Virus record (IMG/VR): IMGVR_UViG_3300014491_000016
Span: 1 to 24,380 of that record
Direction: 5' to 3' (one strand)
Source of the DNA: a virus
DNA length: 24,380 bases
The translations under genes and the position numbers were made by a program. Of the stretch, positions 1 through 7,459 are shown piece after piece; the stretch's first letter is position 1; each line of letters starts with the position of its first letter. The notes beneath the pieces are model-generated. The model did not search any database. It was not told the origin of the DNA and saw only the letters and a list, made by a program, of their open reading frames with translations.

Positions 1-320
1 GCCGGTGCCGGTGCCGGTGCCGGTGCGAGAGCCGCAGCGGCTACGAGCGCGGGCGCAGCGGCGGGAGCCGGAGCGGCAGCGACAGTAGCGGCAGCGGCAG
101 CAACGGCAGCGGCGGCAGCGGGCGAGGCCTTCTTCACGACGGGGGTCGCGGCCTTCAGGTTGGAGAGCGCGGTCGTCTCGACGCCGTTGAGCGCCGTGCG
201 CAGATCGGACGGAATGCCCTTGAAGGTATCCGTGATCTTGGTCGAGAACACGACGCCTGCCACGAGGGCAACGACGCCGACGATGATGTTGATTTCGAGG
301 TCAGTGAAGAATGAGAACAT
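1..320 (-). CDS. Membrane-anchored Ala/Pro-rich protein (partial, runs off left edge)
   Basis: Reading minus from the ATG at 320 gives 106 open codons to the window edge. Residues about 10-27 (INIIVGVVALVAGVVFS) form one hydrophobic transmembrane helix. A short polar segment with FKGIPSDLR follows, then a Lys-containing linker, and from about residue 68 the chain is almost only Ala, Pro and Val, ending at the edge in repeated Ala-Pro codons (the GCCGGT repeats at 1-27). An AAAGG ribosome site lies 8-9 bases before the ATG. Small membrane proteins of this style occur near lysis or tail genes of proteobacterial phages. A holin-like or envelope-spanning role is possible but cannot be shown, because there is one helix and the C-terminus is missing. 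It follows a hairpin and a promoter candidate, so it probably starts a new transcription unit. Confidence 0.7.
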   Translation of the reverse strand, partial: MFSFFTDLEINIIVGVVALVAGVVFSTKITDTFKGIPSDLRTALNGVETTALSNLKAATPVVKKASPAAAAAVAAAAATVAAAPAPAAAPALVAAAALAPAPAPAP

Positions 321-353
321 GGCGGTGCCTTTCGCGGGAATGGAACTTCCCAC

Positions 354-382
354 GTGTAGCATTAACCGTGTTTCCCGTCAAG
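354..382 (-). promoter_or_regulatory. Candidate sigma70-type promoter for the Ala/Pro-rich gene
   Basis: On the minus strand, CTTGAC (377-382) and CTACAC (354-359) are separated by exactly 17 bases. CTTGAC is the full alphaproteobacterial -35 core. CTACAC matches four of six positions of a CTATAT-type -10. It lies in the 89-base gap between the reductase gene and the ATG at 320, so a transcript would have a leader of about 25 bases. A short inverted pair GGGAA/TTCCC (336-351) overlaps the expected start point and could bind a regulator, but is too short to claim. Confidence 0.4.
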
Positions 383-404
383 CTGGTTCCGGGCGGAACC
401 AACT
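381..404 (-). terminator. Hairpin after the sugar cassette, possible weak terminator
   Basis: A 10-base-pair stem with one mismatch (core GGTTCC/GGAACC, loop of four) lies just after the stop codon at 410 of the last sugar gene. No T-run follows on the minus strand, so intrinsic termination would be weak. Its downstream edge overlaps the -35 box of the candidate promoter, which fits a boundary between two transcription units. Confidence 0.35.
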
Positions 405-409
405 GGCAA

Positions 410-1354
410 TTACGCTCGGCTCCGGGCCGCCTTAAACCACTTATATGTCGCCCTCAATCCCTCCGGGAGAGGGTACTCCGGGGTGAAGCCGAGCGCGTTG
501 AGCTTGCTCAGGTCGGCGTAGCAATCCGGGCGCCCGTTCGGCTTGGTCGTGTCAAACTGCACACGATCGTAGCCGACGCCGCTGATCTCCGCCAGCATGT
601 AGACGGTGTCCTTGATGCTCCACGACTGGCCGTTCCCGATGTTGATCGCGCCGCCCGTGTCGGGCGCACTGGGCAGCACGATACGAACGATATGCGCGAG
701 GTCGGCGCTGTAGAGGAAGTCCCGCGTCGGCGTGCCATCGCCCCAGATCGACACGACATCGTCCGGTCTGATCGAGGCGTCGTAGAACTTCTTGATCAGC
801 GACGGCAGCACGTGGCCGGTCTCGACGTTGAACCGATCGCGCGGGCCGTAGAGATTGCCGGAGACAAGATAGGCGTAGTCGAGCCCATGGCTTTCCTTGT
901 ACGCTTCGAGCATCGCGAGCATGTGCCGCTTCGCGTGACCATAGCCGCTCTCCATGTCGTGCGGCCGGCCATCGAAGATGTTGGCTTCGCTGTACGGCAG
1001 CTTCGGCGGCCACGGATAGATGGCGTTTGTCCCCATGGCGACGATCTTCTTGACGCTGGCAACGATGTGCGATGCGTGGATGACGTTCGTATTGATCATC
1101 GTGTTGTCGTAGATCGACTTCGCTTGGTTCTTCATGTTGCCCATGATGCCATAGACGGTCGCGGCCGGATGGTAGACGTACTCCGGTTCGATCCGATCGA
1201 ACATCCGGATCACGGCGGCCGGATCGCGAAGATCGCAGTCCTGACGAGTGATCGGCACAGCGCATGTGAACTCGTGCGCGCGGAGATGCTCCACAACTGC
1301 GGAGCCGGCGAGGCCATTGGCCCCGGTGACGAGAATACAGGAATTCTTTTTCAT
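410..1354 (-). CDS. GDP-L-fucose synthase-like NAD(P)-dependent epimerase/reductase
   Basis: This 314-residue short-chain dehydrogenase/reductase has the usual length of GDP-fucose synthase (GDP-4-keto-6-deoxymannose 3,5-epimerase-4-reductase). Visible features are the Rossmann motif GANGLAGS (11-18), the catalytic Tyr138 and Lys142 in YGHAK, NLYGPRDRF (168-175) and His181 in GHVLP. These match the enzyme from Escherichia coli with a constant offset of two residues (Y136, K140, H179). The E. coli loop GSSCIYP reads GTNAIYP here, so the residue matching catalytic Cys109 is Ala111 and Ser107 is Thr109. The enzyme may therefore reduce the 4-keto sugar without full epimerisation. It is the last gene of the sugar cassette; its ATG overlaps the stop of the gene before it (ATGA). 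Its substrate would come from the GDP-mannose dehydratase encoded two genes upstream. Confidence 0.88.
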   Translation of the reverse strand: MKKNSCILVTGANGLAGSAVVEHLRAHEFTCAVPITRQDCDLRDPAAVIRMFDRIEPEYVYHPAATVYGIMGNMKNQAKSIYDNTMINTNVIHASHIVASVKKIVAMGTNAIYPWPPKLPYSEANIFDGRPHDMESGYGHAKRHMLAMLEAYKESHGLDYAYLVSGNLYGPRDRFNVETGHVLPSLIKKFYDASIRPDDVVSIWGDGTPTRDFLYSADLAHIVRIVLPSAPDTGGAINIGNGQSWSIKDTVYMLAEISGVGYDRVQFDTTKPNGRPDCYADLSKLNALGFTPEYPLPEGLRATYKWFKAARSRA

Positions 1355-2247
1355 GCGGTCTGTCCTTTGATTGATCTCTCATAAGCGGCTTGCTGGCGCT
1401 CTTGGAGAAGCTGCATCATGCGCTGCCGATGATTGGGGGCGATCACGTTGTTTCCCCCGATCCTTGGTCCCCGAGGCTGCACGAACGGCGTAGAGACTGT
1501 GCGGAATTTCTCCCACGCCTCCGGCCCGATCTCTTCCTCAAGCCATTGGATCGTGCCGTATCGGGTGATGTCGTTCATCTTGGTCAGAAGGTACGGGCTC
1601 TCGGTCATGAGCTTCGCCCGGATACCAAGCTCTTCGCGGCTCAGCATGTCAATCCACCGGAACGCGCCGTGGAAGCCGAAGTTGCCCGGGTTGCGCGGTC
1701 CAAGCTCCCACGAGAAGCACGACGCAAGGTCGCGATCAGGCCACTTGAAGCCTGCCAGCTCCAGCCCCTTGCGCTGATTGCGGCAGAGGTCCCAATCGGT
1801 GGAGACTGGGTGTTCTTTCGGGTGCGCGGCGAGATACTGGCCGAGACGTTTCGACATCAACGTGAAGCCGCCATTGCCCACGTCCATGTAGTTGATCTCC
1901 TGCGGCCGAACCTGCCACGGGGCGCCGATGTAGTCGTAGTTGAAAAACTCCGGCCGCCACTTCGCGGGATCGTAGATACCCGCATCCCATTCGAGCATCA
2001 ACGCGAAGTCCGTTCGGATGCCGGCGCACGCGTACTGATAATAGAACTGCCCGGCCTCTCTCTTGTTGGGGAAGTCAGGCACGCTGACGTAGGTCGCCCC
2101 GGGGACCGGGATGAGGTCCGGCTTATCCGTATAAAGCAAAATGCCGCCGAAATTACATTTTGAGATACAATCGTCGATCACGCGCTTGGTGATCTTGTGC
2201 GCGCGGGTCTCGACGAACAGAAGCGTGACGCGGGACAAATCGAGCAT
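1351..2247 (-). CDS. DUF5672-type glycosyltransferase
   Basis: The 298-residue product matches the layout of the DUF5672 family, which is related to GT-A glycosyltransferases. Visible features are an EWDAG acidic motif (86-90, in the place of DxD), YDYIGAPW (104-111), VGNGGFTL (123-130), then STDWDLC and FGFHG (190-194). I chose the ATG at 2247 rather than the upstream alternative at 2316, because an AAGGG ribosome site precedes it and it starts just after the stop of the previous gene (2250). The longer form would begin inside that gene. The donor and acceptor are unknown; the context suggests transfer of a sugar made from GDP-mannose. Its stop overlaps the start of the reductase gene. Confidence 0.82.
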   Translation of the reverse strand: MLDLSRVTLLFVETRAHKITKRVIDDCISKCNFGGILLYTDKPDLIPVPGATYVSVPDFPNKREAGQFYYQYACAGIRTDFALMLEWDAGIYDPAKWRPEFFNYDYIGAPWQVRPQEINYMDVGNGGFTLMSKRLGQYLAAHPKEHPVSTDWDLCRNQRKGLELAGFKWPDRDLASCFSWELGPRNPGNFGFHGAFRWIDMLSREELGIRAKLMTESPYLLTKMNDITRYGTIQWLEEEIGPEAWEKFRTVSTPFVQPRGPRIGGNNVIAPNHRQRMMQLLQERQQAAYERSIKGQTA

Positions 2248-2249
2248 GG

Positions 2250-3053
2250 TCAGCCCTTTTTGATGACCGGCGCGCGGAAGAACCTCGGCTGAGCGTCGGG
2301 GTTTTCCGCTAGCCACAACTTATGGGCCGCCGCCAGTTCGCGGATGGCGACCGAGTTCTTGACCGAGTGAAGGACATTCGTGCCCTTGTGCCGCACGCTC
2401 TCCATGGCGATGCGGAAGCCCATGCTGTACGTTTCAAGGTCCGCCTTGGAAGGGTTCTGCTTGCGCAGATCGATAGCGATGGGGCACGAGATCGCGTCGT
2501 TGAACCGCTTCCACTGGAGACCGGCGACCATGGTCAACTGCACCATGTAGAAATCGATGAATGGCATGACCGGCGACGCCTGCACGAGCGGATCATCCTT
2601 GACCGCAAGCATGGCTTCGATGGTCTTGCGGCTCAGAAAGTACGGCGGCTGGAACGCGACGTGCGGCCAGTTGGGTTGGAACGAATTTTGATGCTCGGGG
2701 ATGGCATCGTCCACTTGGTTCGACCAAACGACATCTGGCTCCGCGTAGAGATAGTCCGGGATTTTCGGGTCAAGCATAATGCTGTCGCTGTCGTGGATCA
2801 GGAAGTGGTTCTCGGGAAACGACAGCATCGCCCGAAGGTGATTGGCCTGCCGGTCAAGACTGTCCTGTCCGATGTAGGCGCGCTTGCCGCCGAAGTGGTT
2901 CGTGACGCCCGGGTAGTTGATCTCCGCTTTGCTGTCCTCGGGTGACATCACAGTGAGCGGGCACTCGTGATGGAGATAGAACTCAAGGGCTTCGATGACT
3001 TGATGGCTGTCGCCATGATAACAACAGACGACTACGCGGGTATCTTCATTCAT
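2250..3053 (-). CDS. Putative GT-A fold glycosyltransferase
   Basis: The product has 267 residues. It begins with a beta-strand (VVVCCYHGD, 7-15) followed by a helix, as in the nucleotide-binding half of GT-A enzymes. It carries HDSDSIML at 87-94, a DxD-like metal site placed where the family expects it (FLIHDSDS). The rest (aromatic, with [11 protein letters not shown] near residue 150) resembles acceptor-side regions of small phage and bacterial glycosyltransferases. Its start overlaps the end of the dehydratase gene by 8 bases, so the two are probably translated together. I do not recognise a named family. Calling it a glycosyltransferase rests on the DxD motif and on the company it keeps. 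Confidence 0.6.
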   Translation of the reverse strand: MNEDTRVVVCCYHGDSHQVIEALEFYLHHECPLTVMSPEDSKAEINYPGVTNHFGGKRAYIGQDSLDRQANHLRAMLSFPENHFLIHDSDSIMLDPKIPDYLYAEPDVVWSNQVDDAIPEHQNSFQPNWPHVAFQPPYFLSRKTIEAMLAVKDDPLVQASPVMPFIDFYMVQLTMVAGLQWKRFNDAISCPIAIDLRKQNPSKADLETYSMGFRIAMESVRHKGTNVLHSVKNSVAIRELAAAHKLWLAENPDAQPRFFRAPVIKKG

Positions 3054-4083
3054 CGGTCAGGACCTTTCCAGCTTTCAGGTCCTCTCGGACCATCTCACAG
3101 ACGAGTTCTTCAAATCCGGTCTTGGGCTTCCACCCGAGAGCCATGCGGGCCTTCGTAGCGTCGCCGCGCAGGAGATCGACCTCAGCCGGCCGAAAGTATT
3201 TCGGGTCTATAGAGACAAGCGCCCTGCCTGTCAAGCCGCTGAAACCAACTTCGTCCACGCCGACGCCGCGCCAGACGATCGGGTGCCCGATGTAGGAGAA
3301 CGCCTCTTCGACGAACTCCCGGACAGAATGCGAGACGCCGGTCGCGATCACGTAGTCATCCGGCTTGTCTTTCTGGAGGGCCAGCCACATCGCTTCGACG
3401 TAGTCCCGGGCGTGGCCCCAGTCGCGCTGCGCGTCGAGATTGCCGAGCGTGAAATGGTCCGAGCGGCCTTGGTGGATCGCCGCGACCGCCTGAGTGATCT
3501 TCCGCGTGACGAAGGTCGGACCACGGCGCGGGCTCTCGTGATTGAAGAGGATGCCGTTGCTCGCGTGCATGCCGTAGGCCTCGCGGTAGTTGACCGTGAT
3601 CCAGTAGGCATAGAGCTTCGCGACGCCGTAGGGCGAGCGCGGTTCGAAGGGCGTATCCTCGCTGAGGAAATGCTCGCCGTCATGCTTGGCGAGGGAGTTG
3701 CCGTAAAGCTCTGACGTGGAGGCCTGATAGAGCCGCGTGTCTTCCATGCCGAGGTTGTTGATCGCTTCGAGCAGCCGCATGGCGCCGAGGCCGTCCGCGT
3801 TGGCGGTATACTCCGGCGTCTCGAAGCTGACTTGCACGTGAGACTGGGCGGCGAGGTTGTAGACCTCGGTCGGCTGGATTTCCGACAGGAGCCGCGTGAG
3901 GTTCGATCCATCCGTCATGTCGCCGTAGTGGAGCTTCAGCTCCGGCAAATGATCGATGCGCGAAGTGTTGAAGTTCGAAGCGCGGCGCTTGATGCCGTGG
4001 ACCTCGTATCCCTTTCCGAGAAGCAGCTCCGCAAGGTAGCTGCCGTCTTGTCCGGTGATCCCGGTGATCAGTGCTCGCTTCAT
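3046..4083 (-). CDS. gmd: GDP-mannose 4,6-dehydratase
   Basis: A full-length (345 residues) GDP-D-mannose 4,6-dehydratase, which converts GDP-mannose to GDP-4-keto-6-deoxymannose in the cytoplasm. Seen are the NADP-binding [15 protein letters not shown] at 8-22, NLAAQSHV (76-83), the catalytic Thr123 and Glu125 in ASTSELYG, Tyr152 and Lys156 in [11 protein letters not shown], and FNHESPRRG (180-188), a strong family signature. The product is the precursor of GDP-fucose, GDP-rhamnose and GDP-deoxytalose. The reductase-like gene downstream in the same operon should use it. The ATG overlaps the stop of the small membrane protein gene (ATGA). All key residues are present, so it should be active. 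Confidence 0.96.
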   Translation of the reverse strand: MKRALITGITGQDGSYLAELLLGKGYEVHGIKRRASNFNTSRIDHLPELKLHYGDMTDGSNLTRLLSEIQPTEVYNLAAQSHVQVSFETPEYTANADGLGAMRLLEAINNLGMEDTRLYQASTSELYGNSLAKHDGEHFLSEDTPFEPRSPYGVAKLYAYWITVNYREAYGMHASNGILFNHESPRRGPTFVTRKITQAVAAIHQGRSDHFTLGNLDAQRDWGHARDYVEAMWLALQKDKPDDYVIATGVSHSVREFVEEAFSYIGHPIVWRGVGVDEVGFSGLTGRALVSIDPKYFRPAEVDLLRGDATKARMALGWKPKTGFEELVCEMVREDLKAGKVLTDE

Positions 4084-4397
4084 CGGAAAGCTCCTTCGAC
4101 CTTCGTTTCAATGTTCTGGAGAACAGCGCGACGGTGGTCCGTGACGCACTGCTTGCCCCATTCGATCTGCGCATCGGTGATGTCCGGATACTTCCGCCGA
4201 GCCTGCCGTTCGGCGAGCCACAATGGCTTGAGGCCCACGCGCTTGACAACTTCCTCGCACGTGATGCCTTGCTCCGGCCCCTGTCCACGAGCAAGGCTCA
4301 TCGCGCCGAGTGAGAACAGCACCGCGAACAAGAGAAAGAGCGCCCATGGAAACAGGCGCTTGATCTTCGGATCGACATCTCTCACTCTCGTCATCAT
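4080..4397 (-). CDS. Small single-pass membrane protein, unknown function
   Basis: The 105-residue product has a basic N-terminus, one transmembrane segment ([19 protein letters not shown], about 15-33), and then a soluble charged helical domain of about 70 residues with two cysteines (C47, C84). After export these could form a disulphide. The start at 4397 is preferred because ATGATG overlaps the stop of the gene before it. A long in-frame extension upstream to 4574 is antisense-like sequence inside that gene. The segment could act as a signal anchor placing the domain in the periplasm. Sitting between glycosyltransferase genes, it might anchor or regulate them, or be an unrelated lysis accessory (spanin-like topology). 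I do not recognise a family. Confidence 0.7.
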   Translation of the reverse strand: MMTRVRDVDPKIKRLFPWALFLLFAVLFSLGAMSLARGQGPEQGITCEEVVKRVGLKPLWLAERQARRKYPDITDAQIEWGKQCVTDHRRAVLQNIETKVEGAFR

Positions 4398-5017
4398 GCT
4401 CTTACCCCCGCTACCGCCCTTGGCGTGTGTTGATCGATAATCTCCGACCGAAGCCAATCCTCGGTCGGCATTCCCAGTTGCTCTTGCGTCCATCCACCGT
4501 AGCTTCTCACATACGGCTTCAATTCGTGCAATCGTGCGGTCCATCCCCGGCGGAAACCGTGCGCCGCGTTCCACGGCTGATCCCGAACGAAGTGCTTGCC
4601 CTCAACCGTCATGTGGACGCCGCACAGGATGACATGGACAAATCCCAGCTCGCGTGCGATCTTGACACAGAAGAGCCCGGTCGAGCCGGACCAATCGCGC
4701 GTCCAGTGGGTGACAGCCCCCTCGTAGTTTCGATGCGCCCAGACTTTCTCCGGCTGATTGAACCCTGCGGCCCGCCGACGTGGGAGCCACAACTGAAGCT
4801 TGTCCGGGTGAAGCGAAACCGCATGCGTAATGTCATCCGGGAATTTTTCTATCATGTCATTCCCAGCAAAGATAGTGACAGTACGGTTGACCTTAGCGCA
4901 AAGCTCTTTCGCGAGCACGTATTCAGCAAACGGATCGCCGCCGCCGGCCATGACGATGGCGACATCCTGTCGCGTGGGTTCTACGGGACGCGGTGGAGGC
5001 GGGCGCATGACGATCAT
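4394..5017 (-). CDS. DUF115/MptE-like Rossmann protein, probable sugar-modifying enzyme
   Basis: The product has 207 residues. After a Pro-rich N-terminus comes a strand and Gly-rich turn (VAIVMAGGGDPF), then a second half with a signature resembling DUF115-like and bacterial glycosyltransferase folds (TGLFCVKIARELGFVHVILCG, given here in part). It ends with a conserved-looking GVHMT and charged tail. The start at 5017 is preferred to 5041: it forms an ATGA overlap with the stop of the gene before it and has GGGG before it. The similarity is by pattern only, so glycosyltransferase activity is a guess supported by the cassette context. Related phage proteins are often annotated only as hypothetical. 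Confidence 0.6.
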   Translation of the reverse strand: MIVMRPPPPRPVEPTRQDVAIVMAGGGDPFAEYVLAKELCAKVNRTVTIFAGNDMIEKFPDDITHAVSLHPDKLQLWLPRRRAAGFNQPEKVWAHRNYEGAVTHWTRDWSGSTGLFCVKIARELGFVHVILCGVHMTVEGKHFVRDQPWNAAHGFRRGWTARLHELKPYVRSYGGWTQEQLGMPTEDWLRSEIIDQHTPRAVAGVRA

Positions 5018-5982
5018 GTGTTGTCCCCAATATGGGTGCATTCTTCGGACACAAACTTTAATACGGCGGCCTTCGCGGCGTCCATATCCAAGCTTTTATC
5101 GCACGACTTCTGGCACGCCGAGGTCCAGCACGAGCAGCCGACCCTCGGGCCAATTGCTAGATAGGGGGCAAACTTCGCACCGCTGTCGTGACAGTGCACG
5201 TCCTCATAGCCCCCGATGAGTGAGAGCGTGGGCGTCCCGACCGCTGGGCCGAGGATAGCTGCAAATCCGCTCGGAGTGAAAACGAGGTCGGAGAGCTTCG
5301 CCAAGGCAGCCATAGCTTCGAATACCAGCTCGCCACGGTGAAAACTCAGGTCTGCTTTAGTTTCCAGCCCCGGCGCAAGCCATTCCTTGCCCTCTTCGAG
5401 ATCGGCGATGCTTATAACGAAAAATTGGTCCCGAATTTCGTTATAGAGAAAATTATGGGCCGCGATGTCCGGGTTTCGCAGCGCTCCGCCGCGCCACTCC
5501 GGGCGCATGACCGGCGGCCGATAGAACATGATCGGTTTGGGCGTGCAGATGAGCGCGGCGAGGCCCTGCCAACCTAGCGAGGCCCGAAGCAGATCGGTCC
5601 ATGCGGCGGGGACCGGGAGCCGATAGTCCGCGTCGGCGAAGCTTGTGCCCGTTACGTCGCACATCACTTCGAGAATGGTCTTGCTTGGGGTCCGCAGAAC
5701 TTGGGTCCCGCTGTAGGCAGCACGCATCCCATTGGGGCTCCGCGTGAGCGGATGGCGCGCTGCGAACTTGGCGGCCTCACGCTGCTCGTTCTTCATCTGG
5801 GTCCGCAAAGCAATACCACGGCGCACGACGATCAGGCCCTCGGCGATGAGGTCGTGATACATCGCGGGCCATGGCGTCGCGAGCGTGACAGTGTACCGCT
5901 TCATGAGTTGGCGCAGAACCGCGCGTTGGTGAAGGCAATCTCCCATGCCTCCCATACCAGCGAAAAACAAATGAGGAAGCAT
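5014..5982 (-). CDS. GT9-like (heptosyltransferase-type) glycosyltransferase
   Basis: The 322-residue product has GT-B features. The N-terminal GMGGMGDCLHQRAVLRQL (residues 9-26) corresponds to the GGLGD...LP/LR start of ADP-heptose:LPS heptosyltransferases. The C-terminal FTPSGFAAILGPAVGTPTLS followed by LIGG corresponds to the donor-binding region where family 9 enzymes have a G(P/T)xxxxAxxxGxPxxxL(F/I)G pattern. A Cys cluster (CSCWTSACQKSC) near the end matches the cysteine-rich tail seen in some GT9 proteins. The start at 5982 is chosen because GGAG lies 6 bases before it; the upstream TTG would overlap that site. It opens the sugar cassette after a hairpin spacer. Acceptor and sugar are unknown. 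Confidence 0.72.
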   Translation of the reverse strand: MLPHLFFAGMGGMGDCLHQRAVLRQLMKRYTVTLATPWPAMYHDLIAEGLIVVRRGIALRTQMKNEQREAAKFAARHPLTRSPNGMRAAYSGTQVLRTPSKTILEVMCDVTGTSFADADYRLPVPAAWTDLLRASLGWQGLAALICTPKPIMFYRPPVMRPEWRGGALRNPDIAAHNFLYNEIRDQFFVISIADLEEGKEWLAPGLETKADLSFHRGELVFEAMAALAKLSDLVFTPSGFAAILGPAVGTPTLSLIGGYEDVHCHDSGAKFAPYLAIGPRVGCSCWTSACQKSCDKSLDMDAAKAAVLKFVSEECTHIGDNT

Positions 5983-6000
5983 TGAGAACTCCAAACGTCA

Positions 6001-6022
6001 GCCCCGAGATTTCTCTCGGGGC
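6001..6022 (-). terminator. Hairpin between the tail block and the sugar cassette
   Basis: A perfect 9-base-pair stem GCCCCGAGA/TCTCGGGGC with a four-base loop lies in the 92-base gap between the last tail gene and the GT9-like gene. No T-run follows on the minus strand, so it may pause, stabilise RNA ends or terminate weakly rather than stop transcription fully. It sits directly before the GGAG ribosome site of the first sugar gene. Confidence 0.45.
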
Positions 6023-6074
6023 TTGCTCCGGTGCTAGAGAGCCGGGCGGCCAAGCCCTAGCGGACGGCGTTCGT

Positions 6075-6449
6075 TTAACCGTGGGTGATCGACGCCGCCG
6101 TGATGGACACGGGCTGGCCGGCGACGACGTTCGTGCTCGACAAAACGATGTCGGTGCCCGAAGTGCCGACCGTCAGGCCGGTGATGACCGCCGTGCCGCC
6201 ATTGTTGATAGCGGTCGAAACCGTTGCCCCCGTCGCGGTGCCCGATGCGTTCGCCGAGCTTTCCGTCAAGGGCGTACCCGAGAAGGTCAGCACGCCGCCG
6301 GTCACAGTGCCCGCCGGATTGGCCAGCGGGATCGACGCGAGCACGACGGCGCTCGAATTGAGGATGTTGAGATATCCCGTCGTGCCGATGGCGGTGACGA
6401 CATCCGTCATCCGCGTATTTTTCAGTGTAGCGTTGTAGGTGACTGCCAT
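6075..6449 (-). CDS. Small beta-rich phage tail-tip protein, hypothetical
   Basis: The product has 124 residues, very poor in charged residues and rich in Thr, Gly, Ala and Val. It begins with the phrase MAVTYNATLKNTRMTDVV, common to small phage proteins encoded beside tail fibre genes. The middle (PAGTVTGGVLTFSG) and the end (DIVLSSTNV, then a terminal SITHG) look like strands of a beta-sandwich. A good GGAGG ribosome site precedes the ATG. Position at the end of the tail-tip block suggests a virion surface protein that works with the SPRY-like protein encoded 13 bases upstream. No enzymatic motif is visible. The exact role (fibre accessory, decoration) is unknown. Confidence 0.8.
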   Translation of the reverse strand: MAVTYNATLKNTRMTDVVTAIGTTGYLNILNSSAVVLASIPLANPAGTVTGGVLTFSGTPLTESSANASGTATGATVSTAINNGGTAVITGLTVGTSGTDIVLSSTNVVAGQPVSITAASITHG

Positions 6450-6462
6450 GGTGGCCTCCGTT

Positions 6463-7455
6463 TCAGGTTATAATGATCGGGCGGCGGCGGCGAACCTGAG
6501 AAACGCCTTCACCAAAAATGCTACACCGGTCCGTGGGCTCGGTGGACGCCCACGTGCCGGTGACGGGAACGGCTGCCGATGCAACCATGATGTCCGTGGC
6601 CTCGGTTGAGGCCCAGATGCCGTTCGTGCCCCAGCCGAGCCCAGCCGCCGCGAAGGCATCCTTGGCTTCGGTGGGCGTCCATACGCCACTGAGTTCTTGG
6701 AACGCATAGGCCGAGAACACATCGGCGCTCTCGAAGACCGCCATCGTCATGAGGTTGGACAGAAGAACCGTCGCCGCGAAAGTGTCGGTAGCCTCAGTCG
6801 CTTGCAAGTTGACAACGACCCCCGGAGCGCCGCTATAGCCGACTGCCGAAAAGCTGTCCGGGACATCGGTCGAAGCCCATGTGCCTGTCGGATAGCTGGA
6901 GCCATTCCACGCCGAGAAGCCCGCCGGAGCCGGGTATAAGAACGTCGGCGAAGGATAGTCCCCGCCGTCCACCGTGACGGAACAGGGGTTGAACTGGAGC
7001 CATGCATACGGAAAGACCGGCCCGGTGTAGCCCGCAATCGAGATACCGCCCGTGTTTGTCGCCGGGTCTGCGGTGCCGCTGCCGTTCCAGTTGCCGCCGT
7101 CTTCGCGGACCCAAAGCTCGTTGTTATCAAAGTCAACCGCGAAATCGAGAACGTGTCCACTTATGGCGGTGAGCGGGCCATAGTCGGTACCCCCTGAAAA
7201 AATATAGCCCGATGTATTGATGCCGAACTGCCCGTTGCCGCCGAGCGTATCGCTGGCCGCCGCGAAACCAATCTCTCCGCCGTAGGGCGTGACGATGCCC
7301 GTGAACTCGATATACCACTTGCCAGACGTGCCGCGCGATACGTTGCCGCGAATGCCCTCGTTACCTGAGCCCGAACCCGAGGTCGCGGTATGGTCCGTGT
7401 CCGATAGCGCGATGTGCGCGGTGCTATCGCCTGAGTTCCAGACTGTATTGGTCAT
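6463..7455 (-). CDS. SPRY-like tail fibre/receptor-binding protein with C-terminal WASTEA repeats
   Basis: The product has 330 residues. Residues 40-185 look like a phage SPRY-like beta-sandwich: SGKWYIEFTG (44-53), GGEIGFAAAS, LDFAVDFDNNELWVRE (103-118) and the closing PAPAGFSAWNG (175-185). SPRY folds bind protein or glycan ligands. From 193 to 315 there are six spaced copies of a 14-residue motif with consensus WASTEAxDxFAAxG. The clearest are at 193, 259, 281 and 302, with degenerate ones near 218 and 239. The same motif and domain occur in the protein encoded at 20769-21506. The C-terminus ends in a basic RRRR stretch. Lying in the tail-tip block, it is likely a receptor-binding or host-surface-recognition protein. 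Confidence 0.8.
   Translation of the reverse strand: MTNTVWNSGDSTAHIALSDTDHTATSGSGSGNEGIRGNVSRGTSGKWYIEFTGIVTPYGGEIGFAAASDTLGGNGQFGINTSGYIFSGGTDYGPLTAISGHVLDFAVDFDNNELWVREDGGNWNGSGTADPATNTGGISIAGYTGPVFPYAWLQFNPCSVTVDGGDYPSPTFLYPAPAGFSAWNGSSYPTGTWASTDVPDSFSAVGYSGAPGVVVNLQATEATDTFAATVLLSNLMTMAVFESADVFSAYAFQELSGVWTPTEAKDAFAAAGLGWGTNGIWASTEATDIMVASAAVPVTGTWASTEPTDRCSIFGEGVSQVRRRRPIIIT
6511..6879 (-). repeat. Six WASTEA-type 14-residue coding repeats
   Basis: Within the SPRY-like gene, six repeat units encode variants of WASTEAxDxFAAxG at protein positions about 193, 218, 239, 259, 281 and 302. Spacing is irregular (about 20-25 residues). Trp-Ala-Ser/Pro-Thr-Glu and an Asp five to seven residues into each unit are best kept. 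A single copy of the motif lies at 21345-21386 in another gene. Confidence 0.75.
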
Positions 7456-7459
7456 GCGG

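Noticed and set aside
1-30. GCCGGT tandem repeats as a possible microsatellite or CRISPR-like array
   Set aside because: The unit is six bases without spacers and is explained by Ala-Pro codons in the minus-strand gene.
311-1384. Plus-strand open frame of 357 codons
   Set aside because: It is antisense to the clearly real reductase gene; the Arg/Val/Asp-rich product is typical of the shadow frame.
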